Assembly (NCBI GenBank): GCA_045837725.1
Contig: JBEWZL010000024.1
Coordinates: 1-32,532, forward strand
Length of the DNA: 32,532 nt
Direction of reading: 5' to 3'
Source of the DNA: Vermamoeba vermiformis
Lineage: Eukaryota; Tubulinea; Echinamoebida
This document shows positions 1 to 10,157 of the stretch, piece after piece. Position 1 is the stretch's first letter, and every line of letters begins with the position of its first letter. The position numbers were made by a program, and so were the translations under genes. The notes beneath the pieces were generated by a model that ran no database searches, was not told the DNA's origin, and saw nothing but the letters and a program-made list of their open reading frames with translations.

Positions 1-104
1 GAATGCCTGCGCTGCTCGTGGGGGTAAATTCAGCTTTATTAGGGGTGGTGGCTCCCCGTCACCCCCCGCCACGGGTTGGGGCTAACGAGAGCACCAAAGC
101 CCCC
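1..104 (-). repeat. Split direct repeat B2 (3' end of YR element)
   Basis: Identical copy of 337-440. Its outer edge is the first base of the window, which matches the B1/A2 junction base for base. Position 1 is therefore the predicted 3' end of the element, and host sequence to the left is not visible. Confidence 0.88.
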
Positions 105-137
105 TATTGTACAACGTGAATAAAAATAAAAATTAAA

Positions 138-336
138 AAGAAAAAATTAACAAATAAATATTAGGCTCTGTCAAATATACGAGCCTTGTGGTAGTCTTGG
201 CGTTGGCGTTCGACACTTCTATTTCCTCGAACTTCCAATTTTGGTGTGAATCGCACGTGACTTCTCCACCAGGGCTGCCAAAAACCGATCCGCTTGGCCT
301 ATTCATACGCTAAGTGCTGCGTCACTGTAGCTGCAC
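138..336 (-). repeat. Split direct repeat A2 (internal)
   Basis: Second copy of the A repeat, directly joined to B1 at 336/337. In PAT/Ngaro elements this B1-A2 block serves as the template that allows a full circle to be rebuilt after reverse transcription. Confidence 0.88.
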
Positions 337-440
337 GAATGCCTGCGCTGCTCGTGGGGGTAAATTCAGCTTTATTAGGGGTGGTGGCTCCCCGTCACCC
401 CCCGCCACGGGTTGGGGCTAACGAGAGCACCAAAGCCCCC
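337..440 (-). repeat. Split direct repeat B1
   Basis: This 104-bp, GC-rich repeat is identical to positions 1-104. It lies just beyond the recombinase ORF and is fused to A2. Confidence 0.9.
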
Positions 441-469
441 AAACACAGCGAACGAGCCCCCAAACCAGA

Positions 470-1545
470 TCATTGATAGATTGCCGCCGCCGTCGCCAGA
501 GACAAGGAAGAGCAGCGCTCAAAAAATTGAGGAGTTCTCATCGCCTCGATGATCGCCTGTGGGACTGACAAGCGCTGATCCAGAGAAAAAGTGACGTAAC
601 GCATGTAGGCGTCTGACACCCAGTCTCCTTGAGCCTTGACCATCACCCTGTCCGCTCCCGCGATGAAGGCTCCCGTCGTGCCACCTTTACGCAGCGAGTG
701 TGCGGAGAAATCCTTCGGATCCAACCCGCACTGAAGGCAGGTCTTCTTGATCACTGGAGAAAACAGGTAAGTAAGCACAATATGCAACTACTGCCACGAT
801 ACTTACTATCGTTAAGCTTCGAGTGCACCAGCGGCATAACTCTACCGTCATCACCTTTAAAACAAAAAATCGACCCCGATTCAGGCATGGGACACAAGGC
901 CCACATCGCCTCCAGGGCCACTTCGGGACACAGCGCATTTCCCGGTACTGAGAGCAGCGGGATGATCAGCCTTCTCTCGTTGAATTGGACTGTCTTCGTT
1001 CGATTGAGCGAAATTAAGAAACCACGCTCGTTCCTTGACAAGTTCAACGCGCTGAGATGCTTTGCTGGGTCGAATTTCTTCGCAGATTTCTGCACAAGGT
1101 TTCCACCCCGAAGAAAAGACCAGAAGCCGACCACGAGGCAAGCCCAGAAAGTGCGGTGGAGAGATGATGACCAGTCTAAGCACGCCTTGAGTTTGAGCAA
1201 CTCCACAGGAGTGAGAGGGTGCTTGCTCGACGGTGTGTAGGACTGCGCGCGTTTAATGCCCTTGAGGACCACCTTGAGGCGAAGGCTGTCACGCGCTGGG
1301 TGTGGGCCACCATGCAACTGTTGAAAAGCGAAAATGGCTGTCAAGTATGTCTTGATCGAACTTGCCTTGACGCCATTATTTGCAAGATATGCCGCGTAGT
1401 CGGCCAGGACAAACTCGTTCGTCGGGAAGAATGTTCGATTCGAAGCGTAGCAGAACCTGGCAAAGGCCGAAACCACTGCCTGCCTGGCCTTGACCGTGGA
1501 GTCCACATAGCCGAGGCCAATGTAATCTTCCGCTGTCAAAGACAT
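470..1545 (-). CDS. Tyrosine recombinase ORF of YR retroelement
   Basis: The N-terminal part has a SAM-like core-binding region (VKASSIKTYLTAI). The catalytic domain shows the expected Arg (SFLRGGNLV), the HxxR box (AHSLRKGG) and the late Trp plus Tyr segment (GDWVSDAYMRYV). An intron-like interval with good GT/AG ends lies between the first Arg and the HxxR box, and spliced recombinase ORFs are known in this superfamily. This enzyme would integrate the circular DNA copy without target duplication. The three ORFs look whole. Confidence 0.88.
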
Positions 1546-3170
1546 TCTGGATCAAACTCGGGGCACAACTGCATGGAGAGCCCTTTGTCAATCAGTTTGT
1601 CGAAATTCAATCGCGAACCCGCATCTGCCAGGTCGTTAAGAACCCCCGGTACGTGGACCGCAGTCAAGTGAAAGTTGTGTGTCGCTGATAGCCAAAACAG
1701 AGACCGTAGCATTCGCATGATGATTGGGGATGCTGAAGACCCCTTGTTGATGGCCGAAACGGTCGTGGTATTGTCCGATGAGACGATCACCCGCTTGTTG
1801 GCCCATTCTGGGGCCCAGCGAAGCGCAGCCAAGTAGACTGAAAGGCACTCCTTATCATTGATGTGCCACGCAGATGTCAAAGGGTCGTGGATCCGCACGA
1901 TGAAGTGCTTGTCGAAGATAGCACACGCAGCACTATTTGAGGCGTCCACCTCAAACCGACGCATGTCAATGGGCATTGGGTCCAGCATAACGGCTTTGCC
2001 ATTCCAGGCGCTCGCAAATCGAAGCCACCAATCCAAATCTGCACGGAATTCATCGTCTAGAGACACCACGTGATGTCGCTCTGGGACCGAGTTGGCCAGG
2101 ATGATCATGCGGCGGAGGAAAGTGCGTCCGCCCCTGATCACTTTAGCGCCGAAGTTGAGCTTACCAATCAAGCGCTCCAGATCGCGCTTAGTGCACGAAA
2201 CTCGATCCTTGAAGCTCCGTAGAATGTCGAGAAGGTCAGCTAGCTTGTCTTCTGGTAAAGAAATGATGCGATCATGCATATTGATGCGGATGCCAAGGAA
2301 GACCAGATCCTGACAGGGCTCAACCATCTTCTTCTCTGAAATTGGCCAACCCAATTCGGTTAGACACTCGCGGAAATTGACGAAGTCTTTCCAAGCTTGA
2401 GCGCGTGCAGCATCAGAGTCAGTGCCAACAGAAAGCACGAGGAAGTCGTCAATGTAGGGCAAAATGAAGGCCACGTTAAAGAACTTGTTGCCTACTCGGA
2501 CAATGAAATTAGAAATTCTCCAGAAAACGTAAGGAGCTGAAGCTAGACCAAAGCAGAGGCGCAGATCGATGTAGAAGGTGCCACGCCACTCGAAGCCAAA
2601 GTAATGCCAGTCACCCGGCCAGATCGGGACATGACGATAAGCTGTTTCAATGTCGAACTTGCAGCTAAAAACCCAAGGGTTTTCCATTATGAAGTCGCAT
2701 GCATCATCGACCGTGCTAAACTGAAAATTGACCAAATCAATGTATTCATTCAACGCCGCACCCTTTGGGCGACTGAGATCAGTAATGCGACGGAACTTGC
2801 CTTCGCTCTTCTTGACTGCACCAAGAGCATTGACTTTGTATGGTTGGACTGGCAGTACTGCAATGAAACCCTTCTCTAGTTCCGTCATAATGTCTTGGTG
2901 GATGAAGTCTTCGCACTCCAAGACACTAGCGTAGTTCGGCAAGAAAGACGCTGGCACAGCCACACCCTCCTTGACAACTCGAAGGCCACCACCAGGCTTG
3001 AAAATGTCGGTCAGGAAGTCGGCGTCAGAGTCCCCCACCAAGAATCTCTTCCACTGATTGAAGCGGAGGGTCACTGCACTAGAGCGGGCTACGATCTCTA
3101 CTCCCGGCGCTCCGCAGACGCGCCCGATGAACTCGTCTTGCCGGGATGGCCTTTTGGGCCACTGGAGCAA
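1536..3170 (-). CDS. Reverse transcriptase/RNase H ORF of YR retroelement
   Basis: This 544-codon ORF has the RT core in order: a fingers motif (FRRITDLSRP), the first catalytic Asp region (CKFDIETAYRHVP), the RT motif LCFGLASAPYVF and the YIDD box. An RNase H-like region follows, with FEVDASNS, NDKECLS, SSDNTTT and a final DAGSR. The order RT then RNase H then recombinase is the DIRS/Ngaro arrangement, and no integrase or protease is present. The end of this ORF overlaps the start of the recombinase ORF by about 10 nt. Confidence 0.92.
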   Translation of the reverse strand: MLQWPKRPSRQDEFIGRVCGAPGVEIVARSSAVTLRFNQWKRFLVGDSDADFLTDIFKPGGGLRVVKEGVAVPASFLPNYASVLECEDFIHQDIMTELEKGFIAVLPVQPYKVNALGAVKKSEGKFRRITDLSRPKGAALNEYIDLVNFQFSTVDDACDFIMENPWVFSCKFDIETAYRHVPIWPGDWHYFGFEWRGTFYIDLRLCFGLASAPYVFWRISNFIVRVGNKFFNVAFILPYIDDFLVLSVGTDSDAARAQAWKDFVNFRECLTELGWPISEKKMVEPCQDLVFLGIRINMHDRIISLPEDKLADLLDILRSFKDRVSCTKRDLERLIGKLNFGAKVIRGGRTFLRRMIILANSVPERHHVVSLDDEFRADLDWWLRFASAWNGKAVMLDPMPIDMRRFEVDASNSAACAIFDKHFIVRIHDPLTSAWHINDKECLSVYLAALRWAPEWANKRVIVSSDNTTTVSAINKGSSASPIIMRMLRSLFWLSATHNFHLTAVHVPGVLNDLADAGSRLNFDKLIDKGLSMQLCPEFDPECL

Positions 3171-4480
3171 TGAAGGACATTGTGATTGGAGGACTTACAG
3201 TCAGAGCAAGAATGAGAGTACTCGCATGCATCAGAGCTCTTCGAACAACCCTTGTGACCGTTGAAAGCAAAGCAGACACCCTTCTTCTTCTTGGTGCCTG
3301 AAAAGGCCTTGGGCTTGTTGTCCTGCTTGGCCTCGGCACGTTGATGAATTGGACGCGCTCGAAGAGTAGTGAAGAGGCTCTCCAAGGGCCTGTCTTTCCA
3401 GCGAAGCTTGCCCACTGCTTGGAGCGATCTGAGGCGCTCGTCCAGTGCCATAACTGAGAGCCATTCGTAGCCATCACCAAGCTCCACGATCCAGCGGACA
3501 AAGGCATTGTAATCTCGCTCGACAAAACCTTCCTCCTTCTCGAGGAGGTCCTTGACTTCCCACGACGCTCGGATATAATCCTCCGCGTTCTGTGGGACCT
3601 TAGCCTGCGAGGGTTGCAACCTCTTCTCCAATGCCTCCTTGGTGAAACAGCGCGGGAGATAGACCTGGCCTGGCTTCCTCAGCTCGACTGTCGCTTGGAC
3701 GTCCGCCAGTTGACCAACAGGGGTGGCTTTCGACGTTCCGTGGATCAAAGATTGGCCCCAGGGCTGAGGCAAAAGCAAGTTGTTGATGGGGCTCTGGGGA
3801 ACGAGGCTCCCGGCTAGCGAGTCCAACTGCGATTTCATCGACGACAACTTGAGCTCCAATTGGGCGATAAGTGCGTCAGCACCCGCCGCCACCTTAGGGT
3901 CTTTCGCCAAAGCGCTAGGAGGGGGGACATCCGTGATCTGAACTGCTGGAGCTGTAGCAGGGGTCTTCGGTTGAGACTCTCCGATCTTCTGCCGTTTATT
4001 GCGCTTCTTCTTCATGTACTCTCGGACAGCTCGGGCAATCTCCGCTTCAGTACTGTCTGAGTCTTCTGAATCTTGGTCGCCATCCGAGTTGATCTTCTCA
4101 GGAGACTCCGATGGGCGATCCACTGGCTGAGGAGGTCCCTGGGACGACCAATTCTCCACCCGTTTAGTCACTGGGGCCAACAACGGCAACAGCTCCGGAT
4201 CCTCCACTAAATCTGCCGCCTTGGAGTAGATCCGAGAGATTTCCTCCTTCGACACTGCTGGACTGCGCTCCAATTGATCAAACTCCCCTCCTAAGCAGTA
4301 CGCCAACGCCAGGGAGCATAAGAAGCGAAGCTGGTCCACATCTGACCCAGCCTGATCTATGATCGACCATTTCACGGATCCCAGAGCTTGCTTCCAGAGT
4401 CGCGCTTCAGGCCAGTTTGAGAGTAGTGGGGTCTTGAGTGTCTCCACTAGGTTCTGGATAAACGATTGTCTCGCAGTCAT
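3098..4480 (-). CDS. Gag-like ORF of YR retroelement
   Basis: First ORF of the retroelement, 460 codons, starting about 20 nt inside repeat A1. The N-terminal half is helical and the middle is acidic and Ser-rich. A Lys/Arg patch follows near residues 155-165. The C-terminal part has a Cys/His cluster (CFAFNGHKGC, then CEYSHSC and CSDC) that resembles a nucleic-acid-binding zinc finger. Position and finger are what support the Gag assignment, because sequence similarity among DIRS-group Gags is low. Its 3' end overlaps the start of the RT ORF in another frame by about 70 nt. Treated as part of an element copy. Confidence 0.75.
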   Translation of the reverse strand: MTARQSFIQNLVETLKTPLLSNWPEARLWKQALGSVKWSIIDQAGSDVDQLRFLCSLALAYCLGGEFDQLERSPAVSKEEISRIYSKAADLVEDPELLPLLAPVTKRVENWSSQGPPQPVDRPSESPEKINSDGDQDSEDSDSTEAEIARAVREYMKKKRNKRQKIGESQPKTPATAPAVQITDVPPPSALAKDPKVAAGADALIAQLELKLSSMKSQLDSLAGSLVPQSPINNLLLPQPWGQSLIHGTSKATPVGQLADVQATVELRKPGQVYLPRCFTKEALEKRLQPSQAKVPQNAEDYIRASWEVKDLLEKEEGFVERDYNAFVRWIVELGDGYEWLSVMALDERLRSLQAVGKLRWKDRPLESLFTTLRARPIHQRAEAKQDNKPKAFSGTKKKKGVCFAFNGHKGCSKSSDACEYSHSCSDCKSSNHNVLHCSSGPKGHPGKTSSSGASAERRE

Positions 4481-4502
4481 CGTTGAAATTTATTTCCGAA
4501 TT

Positions 4503-4700
4503 AAGAAAAAATTAACAAATAAATATTAGGCTCTGTCAAATATACGAGCCTTGTGGTAGTCTTGGCGTTGGCGTTCGACACTTCTATTTCCTCGAACTTC
4601 CAATTTTGGTGTGAATCGCACGTGACTTCTCCACCAGGGCTGCCAAAACCGATCCGCTTGGCCTATTCATACGCTAAGTGCTGCGTCACTGTAGCTGCAC
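4503..4700 (-). repeat. Split direct repeat A1 (5' end of YR element)
   Basis: This 198-bp copy matches 138-336 with a one-base length difference in an A run. It lies upstream of the Gag-like ORF on the minus strand. Its outer edge (4700) is directly followed by KCTD-type coding sequence, so this is the element's 5' boundary. It probably carries the promoter region, by analogy with the family. Confidence 0.9.
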
Positions 4701-4701
4701 G

Positions 4702-5376
4702 GATGGAGAGTACTTTAAACCGATCTTGTCTTATTTAAGAACTGGCGAGCTGGAAATACCACACGATATGTCCCATAATAGAGTACTACGTGAAGCAGAA
4801 TATTACAACATTAGATTGCCAGAAATAGAAGTTGACGAATCCGAATCCAACGATCAACCAAGACAATTGCTAAAATTCAATGGAATATACGTCTCATCTG
4901 ATTTAAGCAAAGGCCTATTATTTTTGGATGATAAGAACGTGCTGGTCTACAAAACAAACGAAAACGTGATGGAGCGCGAGGTTTATCATTATCCCATGAA
5001 CGAGCTGCAGATTTCGTTTGAAGGAAATTTCTTTTTATTGGACAAATACCTTATTAACAACTCGATGAGCTTTGATTTTTATACCGGCGAATTACCCAAG
5101 CCAAACACCGATTACAAATGCCATCAAGACAAAAAACTAATTTTAGCGCTAAGTTTCAGACCGAACCAACAGCTGAATATTATAGGCACGCATACGAAGA
5201 CTATGAATACTGATTATCACGTGTCAAGAACACCGCGGAACATTCCGATCATCTTGCTGAAGAATTGCAATGTTTTAGCGGCCGAGAAAACAAACACGTT
5301 CTCGCTGATTTATTGTTTCGGCGATATTTTAGTGGCCTGCACGAGCAGCATGCAGTTCATATTAGTTAGGACCTAG
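4702..5376 (+). CDS. KCTD-type BTB protein, 3' part (interrupted by YR element)
   Basis: The sequence opens in mid-domain with DGEYFKPILSYLRTGELEIP, the conserved second half of the T1-type (KCTD) BTB fold. About 200 residues of less conserved sequence follow, rich in beta-strand-like alternation. Many KCTD proteins are Cullin-3 substrate adaptors through the BTB domain, and the downstream part usually binds the target. There is no convincing start codon. The reading frame runs back into retroelement repeat A1, where it begins at a GTG, and the first in-frame ATG (about 4768) lies after the BTB motif. The N-terminal BTB half should therefore lie left of the window, beyond the insertion. AATAAA occurs about 15 nt after the stop. 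Whether any truncated product is made is unknown. Confidence 0.8.
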   Translation, partial: DGEYFKPILSYLRTGELEIPHDMSHNRVLREAEYYNIRLPEIEVDESESNDQPRQLLKFNGIYVSSDLSKGLLFLDDKNVLVYKTNENVMEREVYHYPMNELQISFEGNFFLLDKYLINNSMSFDFYTGELPKPNTDYKCHQDKKLILALSFRPNQQLNIIGTHTKTMNTDYHVSRTPRNIPIILLKNCNVLAAEKTNTFSLIYCFGDILVACTSSMQFILVRT

Positions 5377-5793
5377 TGTAGTTATATCAATCAATAAACC
5401 CTTGTACATTTGTAGATAACCTTCTTTCAAAATCAAATGCTTAGTGCTAGATCCGGATCTGCGGTGAACTTACGATAGGGCCATAAACAATAGTGTGCCG
5501 CGTACTTGAATTCTCATTCTGAGAACCGTTGACTTTTCGTTGACTGAGTCAGAACCGTAAAATGACATTCCTAGCTTATAGTAAGTCCCTTTTGGACCTA
5601 TTACTTTCTCGATTCAGCTAACTCAAGCCAATAAGATAGTAGTGCAGGTTACTTATGATTAATAACAACAGTTACTGGATAGAAACGACTAGTCGAAAAT
5701 GGACCTAAATGGCTACAATAAAATAGCGCTAGGACAAGTAAATAGTTCGATGCTCTATCGAAAAGCCATTCGCCGCATTATGTTTATTATTGT
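5377..5793. other. Intergenic, no feature seen
   Basis: A stretch of about 415 bp between the convergent KCTD and F-box genes. It contains the KCTD poly(A) signal near 5393 and otherwise only AT-rich sequence with no long frame, repeat or RNA gene that I can recognise. Confidence 0.5.
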
Positions 5794-7873
5794 TCACAAA
5801 AAATGCTGAAATTTGACGTCCGCGTAAGTGATGTGTTTCAGCGCAAAAAGTTCGTTGAAAAAAACAGCTTCGAGTCGGATCAACACTGCCGTCACCAACT
5901 GCATTCTGACAGTGACGCGTTTAAGTACTGAAAATCCTTCAAAGTACGGCAATATTGTTTTTGCCGTAATGTCTTGGTTTGTTAAATGGAAAAATACTTT
6001 GATTTCTTCGAGCTTTGGAATACTTTTCAACTGTTTGAACGTCGCTGTGGTATCGACCGATGCACCCATCTAACAATAATCATATATTAATACTATTACA
6101 TAATGTATTGATATTAACGTACGTGTATTGTGAGTGATTTTAAGGATCGAAATTTTGACCAATCAAATGACAGGCTTGCATCCAGTACAACATGCAATTC
6201 TTCCAATCTCAGCGATGCTAGTGCCTCCAATAACTCCACTGTTATTTCTTTATCGTATCGGACTGATGTCAATTTGTCATTTGCAGCGAGTATTTTGAGC
6301 GCATCTGGCTGTTTGCAACCAAACCAGATCTTCTCCAGAATTTTATGATTGACAACGTCTTCGACGAATTCGCTTCTAATATTGGTATTAGAATATCCTA
6401 TACGTATCATAATCGTAATTCTTACATTACGTAGTCGCCGCCAAATTTTCTCAATTTGGGATATTTCGCTAATTTAAATAAGCCCGAATATCCGTGGAGT
6501 TGTAATGACTCGATATTAATCAATTGATCTATAATATAATATAACTATAAGTACTAGAGTATAGGACAATATTGATTATATCTCTTGCCTATTGTTTCTT
6601 CGGTGGAACTGTCTCTAATGATGTCTTTTGCATTTGTGTCCTGAAAGCCCGTTTTGAATCGTAAATGCAGTTTTTTCATTCTAAAAATAGACAGGTTAAT
6701 AAATTTGATAAAAATAGGCAAGTTGATTTTTTACGTACTGTTTCGGATCAGCCAATTTTAGCGAAAATATTGGACTACCAATGACTAATATCTTCAATTT
6801 CTTAAGGCTTGATAAGTCCCAGTGCATAATTCTCGCGCAGTTTATTTGCAGCTCTTCTAAATTCACGTACCTACCAAAAAAAATCGTTACGGAGCCAGAT
6901 CTACTTATCATCAACCTTCAACTGCATCGCAAACGGTGAATATTATTTCAATATACTACTGCAAATGAAAAATAGGCCCAATATTGATATTGAATTTTTC
7001 GTGTTTAAACTAGATCCAGATGCGGCCAACGAGCTAATTGAATCTTGGTTAGATAATGACTTACTGCTCCAAGGTTTCAAATATCTTAGATTGACTAGTT
7101 AGGTGATCGAATTGACAGGCCACATCAACATTTAACTTCATTCGCGTAATATTTTCAGTCGCTAATTTAAATCGACCAAAATAACCCGGATCCATGGCGA
7201 TACCAGTCAGAGATTTCAGCGCTGTGTGCTCGCCATAATAAGAGTTGTATATATCGGAACTGCAATCTCGAAGGTCTATATATGTCAACTTCAACTGAAC
7301 TAAAATAAAAAATTGGGTCAGGATCCACATCCATTCTTACGATAAACACCGATAGATTTAGTATGATTAAGCAATAATATGGTGCTATTTACTTACTTAA
7401 GTCGTCGACTATGAGTCTGTTAAGTCGTTTGCAGCCTCGCATCTTGAGTACTCGAAGTTTCGGAATCTGACACACGATCTGTCTGAAGAGACCGTTGGAC
7501 ATTTGATTGCAATGTGAAACATCTAATAATAAACCATTAAATATCAATTTATGCTATATTTCCGCTATTCTAACCAAACAGTGTCTTTAATGGCCTTTTT
7601 AAAAATAACGCCTGAAAAAAAAATATTTTACTTTAATTTTAAAATAATATTTTACCTAATTCAACGACGGAAGTAAGTCGCTCTTGTTTGAAAGAAAAGA
7701 ATTGATGGTAAGTGATCTTATTCTCAGCTCTTAAGGATAATTTAGACCACGAGAACCGAACTATCTTTCCAAAGACCTTGCTTGTAAATAAAAGTGCTCC
7801 AAAATCCCTTCGCGCCGATAATTCAGAAGATATTATAGCCAATAATTCATTAGGCAGATCGGTTAACGAAAAC
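5794..7873 (-). CDS. F-box/LRR protein, eight visible exons
   Basis: Visible exons are 7873-7656, 7522-7397, 7299-7065, 6870-6739, 6680-6589, 6528-6426, 6375-6123 and 6069-5794, with compatible phases throughout. Exon 1 carries an F-box (LTDLPNELLAIISSELSARR, with a later Trp), which would bind Skp1 in an SCF ubiquitin ligase. The rest is a series of leucine-rich repeats, including LDVSHCNQMS, IPKLRVLKMRGCKRL, YVNLEELQINC and LINIESLQLHGY, that would form the substrate-binding arc. The total is about 478 residues. The F-box exon starts at a clear acceptor (pyrimidine run then TAG), so a short first exon with the true start lies upstream and was not found. Intron 5 appears to be a GC-AG intron. 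Intron 3 is long (194 nt) and holds an antisense frame. Confidence 0.82.
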
Positions 7874-8178
7874 CTACAAAAAAAAAGCAAACTTAAATTA
7901 TTACACAAATATCTCGCTAATTAAAAATATTTAGTGCATTTATTAGTGCTTGCACTATAATTAGATGATTATTTCGAAATTTGAGCTTAACTTTGAATTT
8001 ACGATCGTAAATTAAATGTGAAATCGTTGCTTACGAGGTCAATTCAGCCATTTAAGGGGCACTTAGTCTAGTAAATTTGGCACTAAAATAATACGTTATT
8101 GACTTTTATGTTGACTAGTCTTGGTCGTTAGACAGTTAAATAACCTAAACAAAAGGGGCACACAATTGTATTACTTTA
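7874..8178. other. Intergenic spacer
   Basis: AT-rich gap of about 300 bp between the F-box gene start and the DacB-like gene end, both on the minus strand. It must hold the missing first exon and promoter of the F-box gene, but I see no ATG-led exon that I can defend. Confidence 0.4.
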
Positions 8179-10090
8179 CTAACAGTATTGCAATTGAGCT
8201 AAGAGAACTACAATTTGATCCATCAACTGACGAGCAGGACCAGATCCAGCGGCGTTTTGATTTACCATTACTGAGAATACGATAGGATTGTACTGGCCGG
8301 GACGCAAGACATATCCAGCCAATGTATATGTATCAGACAGCGATCCTATAGTTATCGATATTCAATTAGTCTCACGAGAACCTCTTATAGATCTCGATCC
8401 GATCTTACCAGTCTTTGCAAACACAACGCCTTGAGCAGGAGTGCCAACGAATCTATATTTCAGCGTACCAGACTCGCCTATATAAATTATATGATAAATT
8501 AGTGCCAGATAAGATAAGGTAACGGATCGCATCTGTTTCGTACCGGCAACAGGAAGAATGTTCACGAATGAAGGTGCCTTCTGTAATATGGCTCTTAAAA
8601 ACAGTACGAGTGATTTAGGACTGATTAAGTTCTTGCGACTCAATCCACTGCCGTCAGCTTGAATGAACAGATCGCCGTCCACACCCAAATTAGTGAGAAC
8701 GGACCTGACTTTAGCCAAGCCGTTGTCAACCTCGTCGAGATTAGCTACAATGTCATATTAGTATATGATTTCTTTAGTACTTTGCTTTGGACTTACGATC
8801 TGAGATGAAATTTGTTCCTAAATGTCTGAGCCACATTTCAGCCTCCAAATTAACGCTCCATTGCAAAGTATTATTCATCATAACATATAAAGGCGGCGAG
8901 GTGAGCGAAGCCGCCGATTGAACGATGAACTCGTTGCTGTCGTCGAACGCGATCTGTTGTTTAATCGCTTCCATCGTGTGCAAGCCCTCGTGCGTGACTT
9001 GAATATTGTTGTTTTTCAACGCAGCCACGAATTGCTTTTGGAAATAGAGCGCTGTATCGGCCACAGCAACACTAACATCGAACGATTGCGCGCCAACGCT
9101 AACTTGACCAGTCAACTTGAGGTAAGTGGTGCCCCATTGATAATTAGCATCGAGTGTATTGACATTCGGAGTTGAGGCTGCAATAATATTAGTTCATAAT
9201 AATAATCAATAAAACGTTCTAGGACGCAGAAAAAAAATTACGAAAAAGATAGATACAAGCTGATTCAAAAGCAAACTTACTAGTAGCAACGTTAATGATT
9301 AACTTGCTCAACAAATAGTCTTGATCGGCGCTATTATAGAACTTGACTTGGACATTTTGGCTCGGATCTGAAGGCGGGACAACAGTAAAGGTAATAACGT
9401 TCTCATTCAATACAAAAGGTGTCGGCAGAGCACCCTATATTCCAGTTATTAATATGCATCGTATATTTATGTAACTTACGTAATTGGCGGTGAGATCGCC
9501 CCAATCCCAAGTGCTTGGTGGTTGTAACGCCTTAAAATACGATTGATCGACGCCAACAAAATTAACTGTGGTAATTCCGCTTTGAGACAATTGACTGGCG
9601 AGCTGATCAAGCTTCTGGAAGGTCAAAGAGGGGTCACCGCGTCCTTTAGAAATTTGATCAGCTCAGAAAACGAGTTAGAAAAGTTACCTGTCACAATTAA
9701 TACATCTACAGTGCTTCTACTATTTGCTGCTGTAGCCTTGCTCGTGTATGTTGTAACGTCAGTTTTAATAGCGTAGTCAGGGCCGAGAGACAGCAAGGCA
9801 GATCCAGAAGTCAGCACTTTATTCGTAGATGCAGGCAAAAAATAGTTTACAGCATCCCCTACGATTAATTTATTATTTGATTATTATCTAACTGATCCTA
9901 ACCGGATTTGAAAATATCTCAATTAAATTAACCAAAATACCTACGTGAGTAAAGAGGCTTTCCTTGCCACGTTTGATTGTTAATCTCTTCTACATAAATT
10001 CCCCAACGTGAATGGGTTACAACGGGACTGTTTGCAAGAAGATTGTCAATTAGGCTCTGTAATTGCGAGGGAATTTGACATTTTCTTCCC
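8179..10090 (-). CDS. D-alanyl-D-alanine carboxypeptidase, PBP4/DacB family (peptidase S13), with introns
   Basis: The spliced product of roughly 400 residues follows the S13 family from end to end. The catalytic SxxK box is PASTNKVLTSG and is followed by LGPDYAIKT. Next come TGRGDPSLT (bridging an intron), the SxN motif (LQWSVNLEAEMWLRHLG), ADGSGLSRKNLISP, LPVAG and KTG (VVFAKTG). It ends with an LAGYVLRP-type strand and TAG at 8181-8179. All three active-site motifs are intact. In bacteria the enzyme trims or cleaves peptidoglycan cross-links, and here it may act on bacterial cell wall outside or inside the host. At least seven short GT-AG introns interrupt it, so it is a resident eukaryotic gene of bacterial ancestry. 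The first visible exon begins at an acceptor (10090), and the exon expected to encode a signal peptide was not found. Confidence 0.9.
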
Positions 10091-10157
10091 CTATATTATT
10101 AATACGTGATCGCATAACATGACCGTTTTTAACTAAATTAATCATGATTTTCTACAG

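Larger units (their letters stand above)
1..4700 (-). mobile_element. YR retroelement, DIRS superfamily (PAT/Ngaro type), whole-looking
   Basis: Read on the minus strand, the order is repeat A1 (4700-4503), a Gag-like ORF, a reverse transcriptase/RNase H ORF, a tyrosine recombinase ORF, B1 (440-337), A2 (336-138) and B2 (104-1). This A1 ... B1-A2 ... B2 pattern of split direct repeats is the hallmark of PAT and Ngaro elements, which integrate from a circle through their own recombinase. The B1/A2 junction at 336/337 should mirror the joined ends of that circle, which places the element ends at 1 and 4700. Repeat copies are almost identical and the reading frames are long, so the insertion looks recent and essentially unbroken. 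No methyltransferase domain is seen, which leans towards Ngaro. The right end abuts a KCTD-type coding exon, so the element probably interrupts that gene. Confidence 0.9.

Noticed and set aside
629-1240. Plus-strand frame of 203 codons
   Set aside because: It is antisense to the recombinase ORF, which has clear catalytic motifs.
7639-7908. Met at 7908 as the start of the F-box protein
   Set aside because: It would translate a typical polypyrimidine tract and acceptor; the exon more likely begins at 7873.
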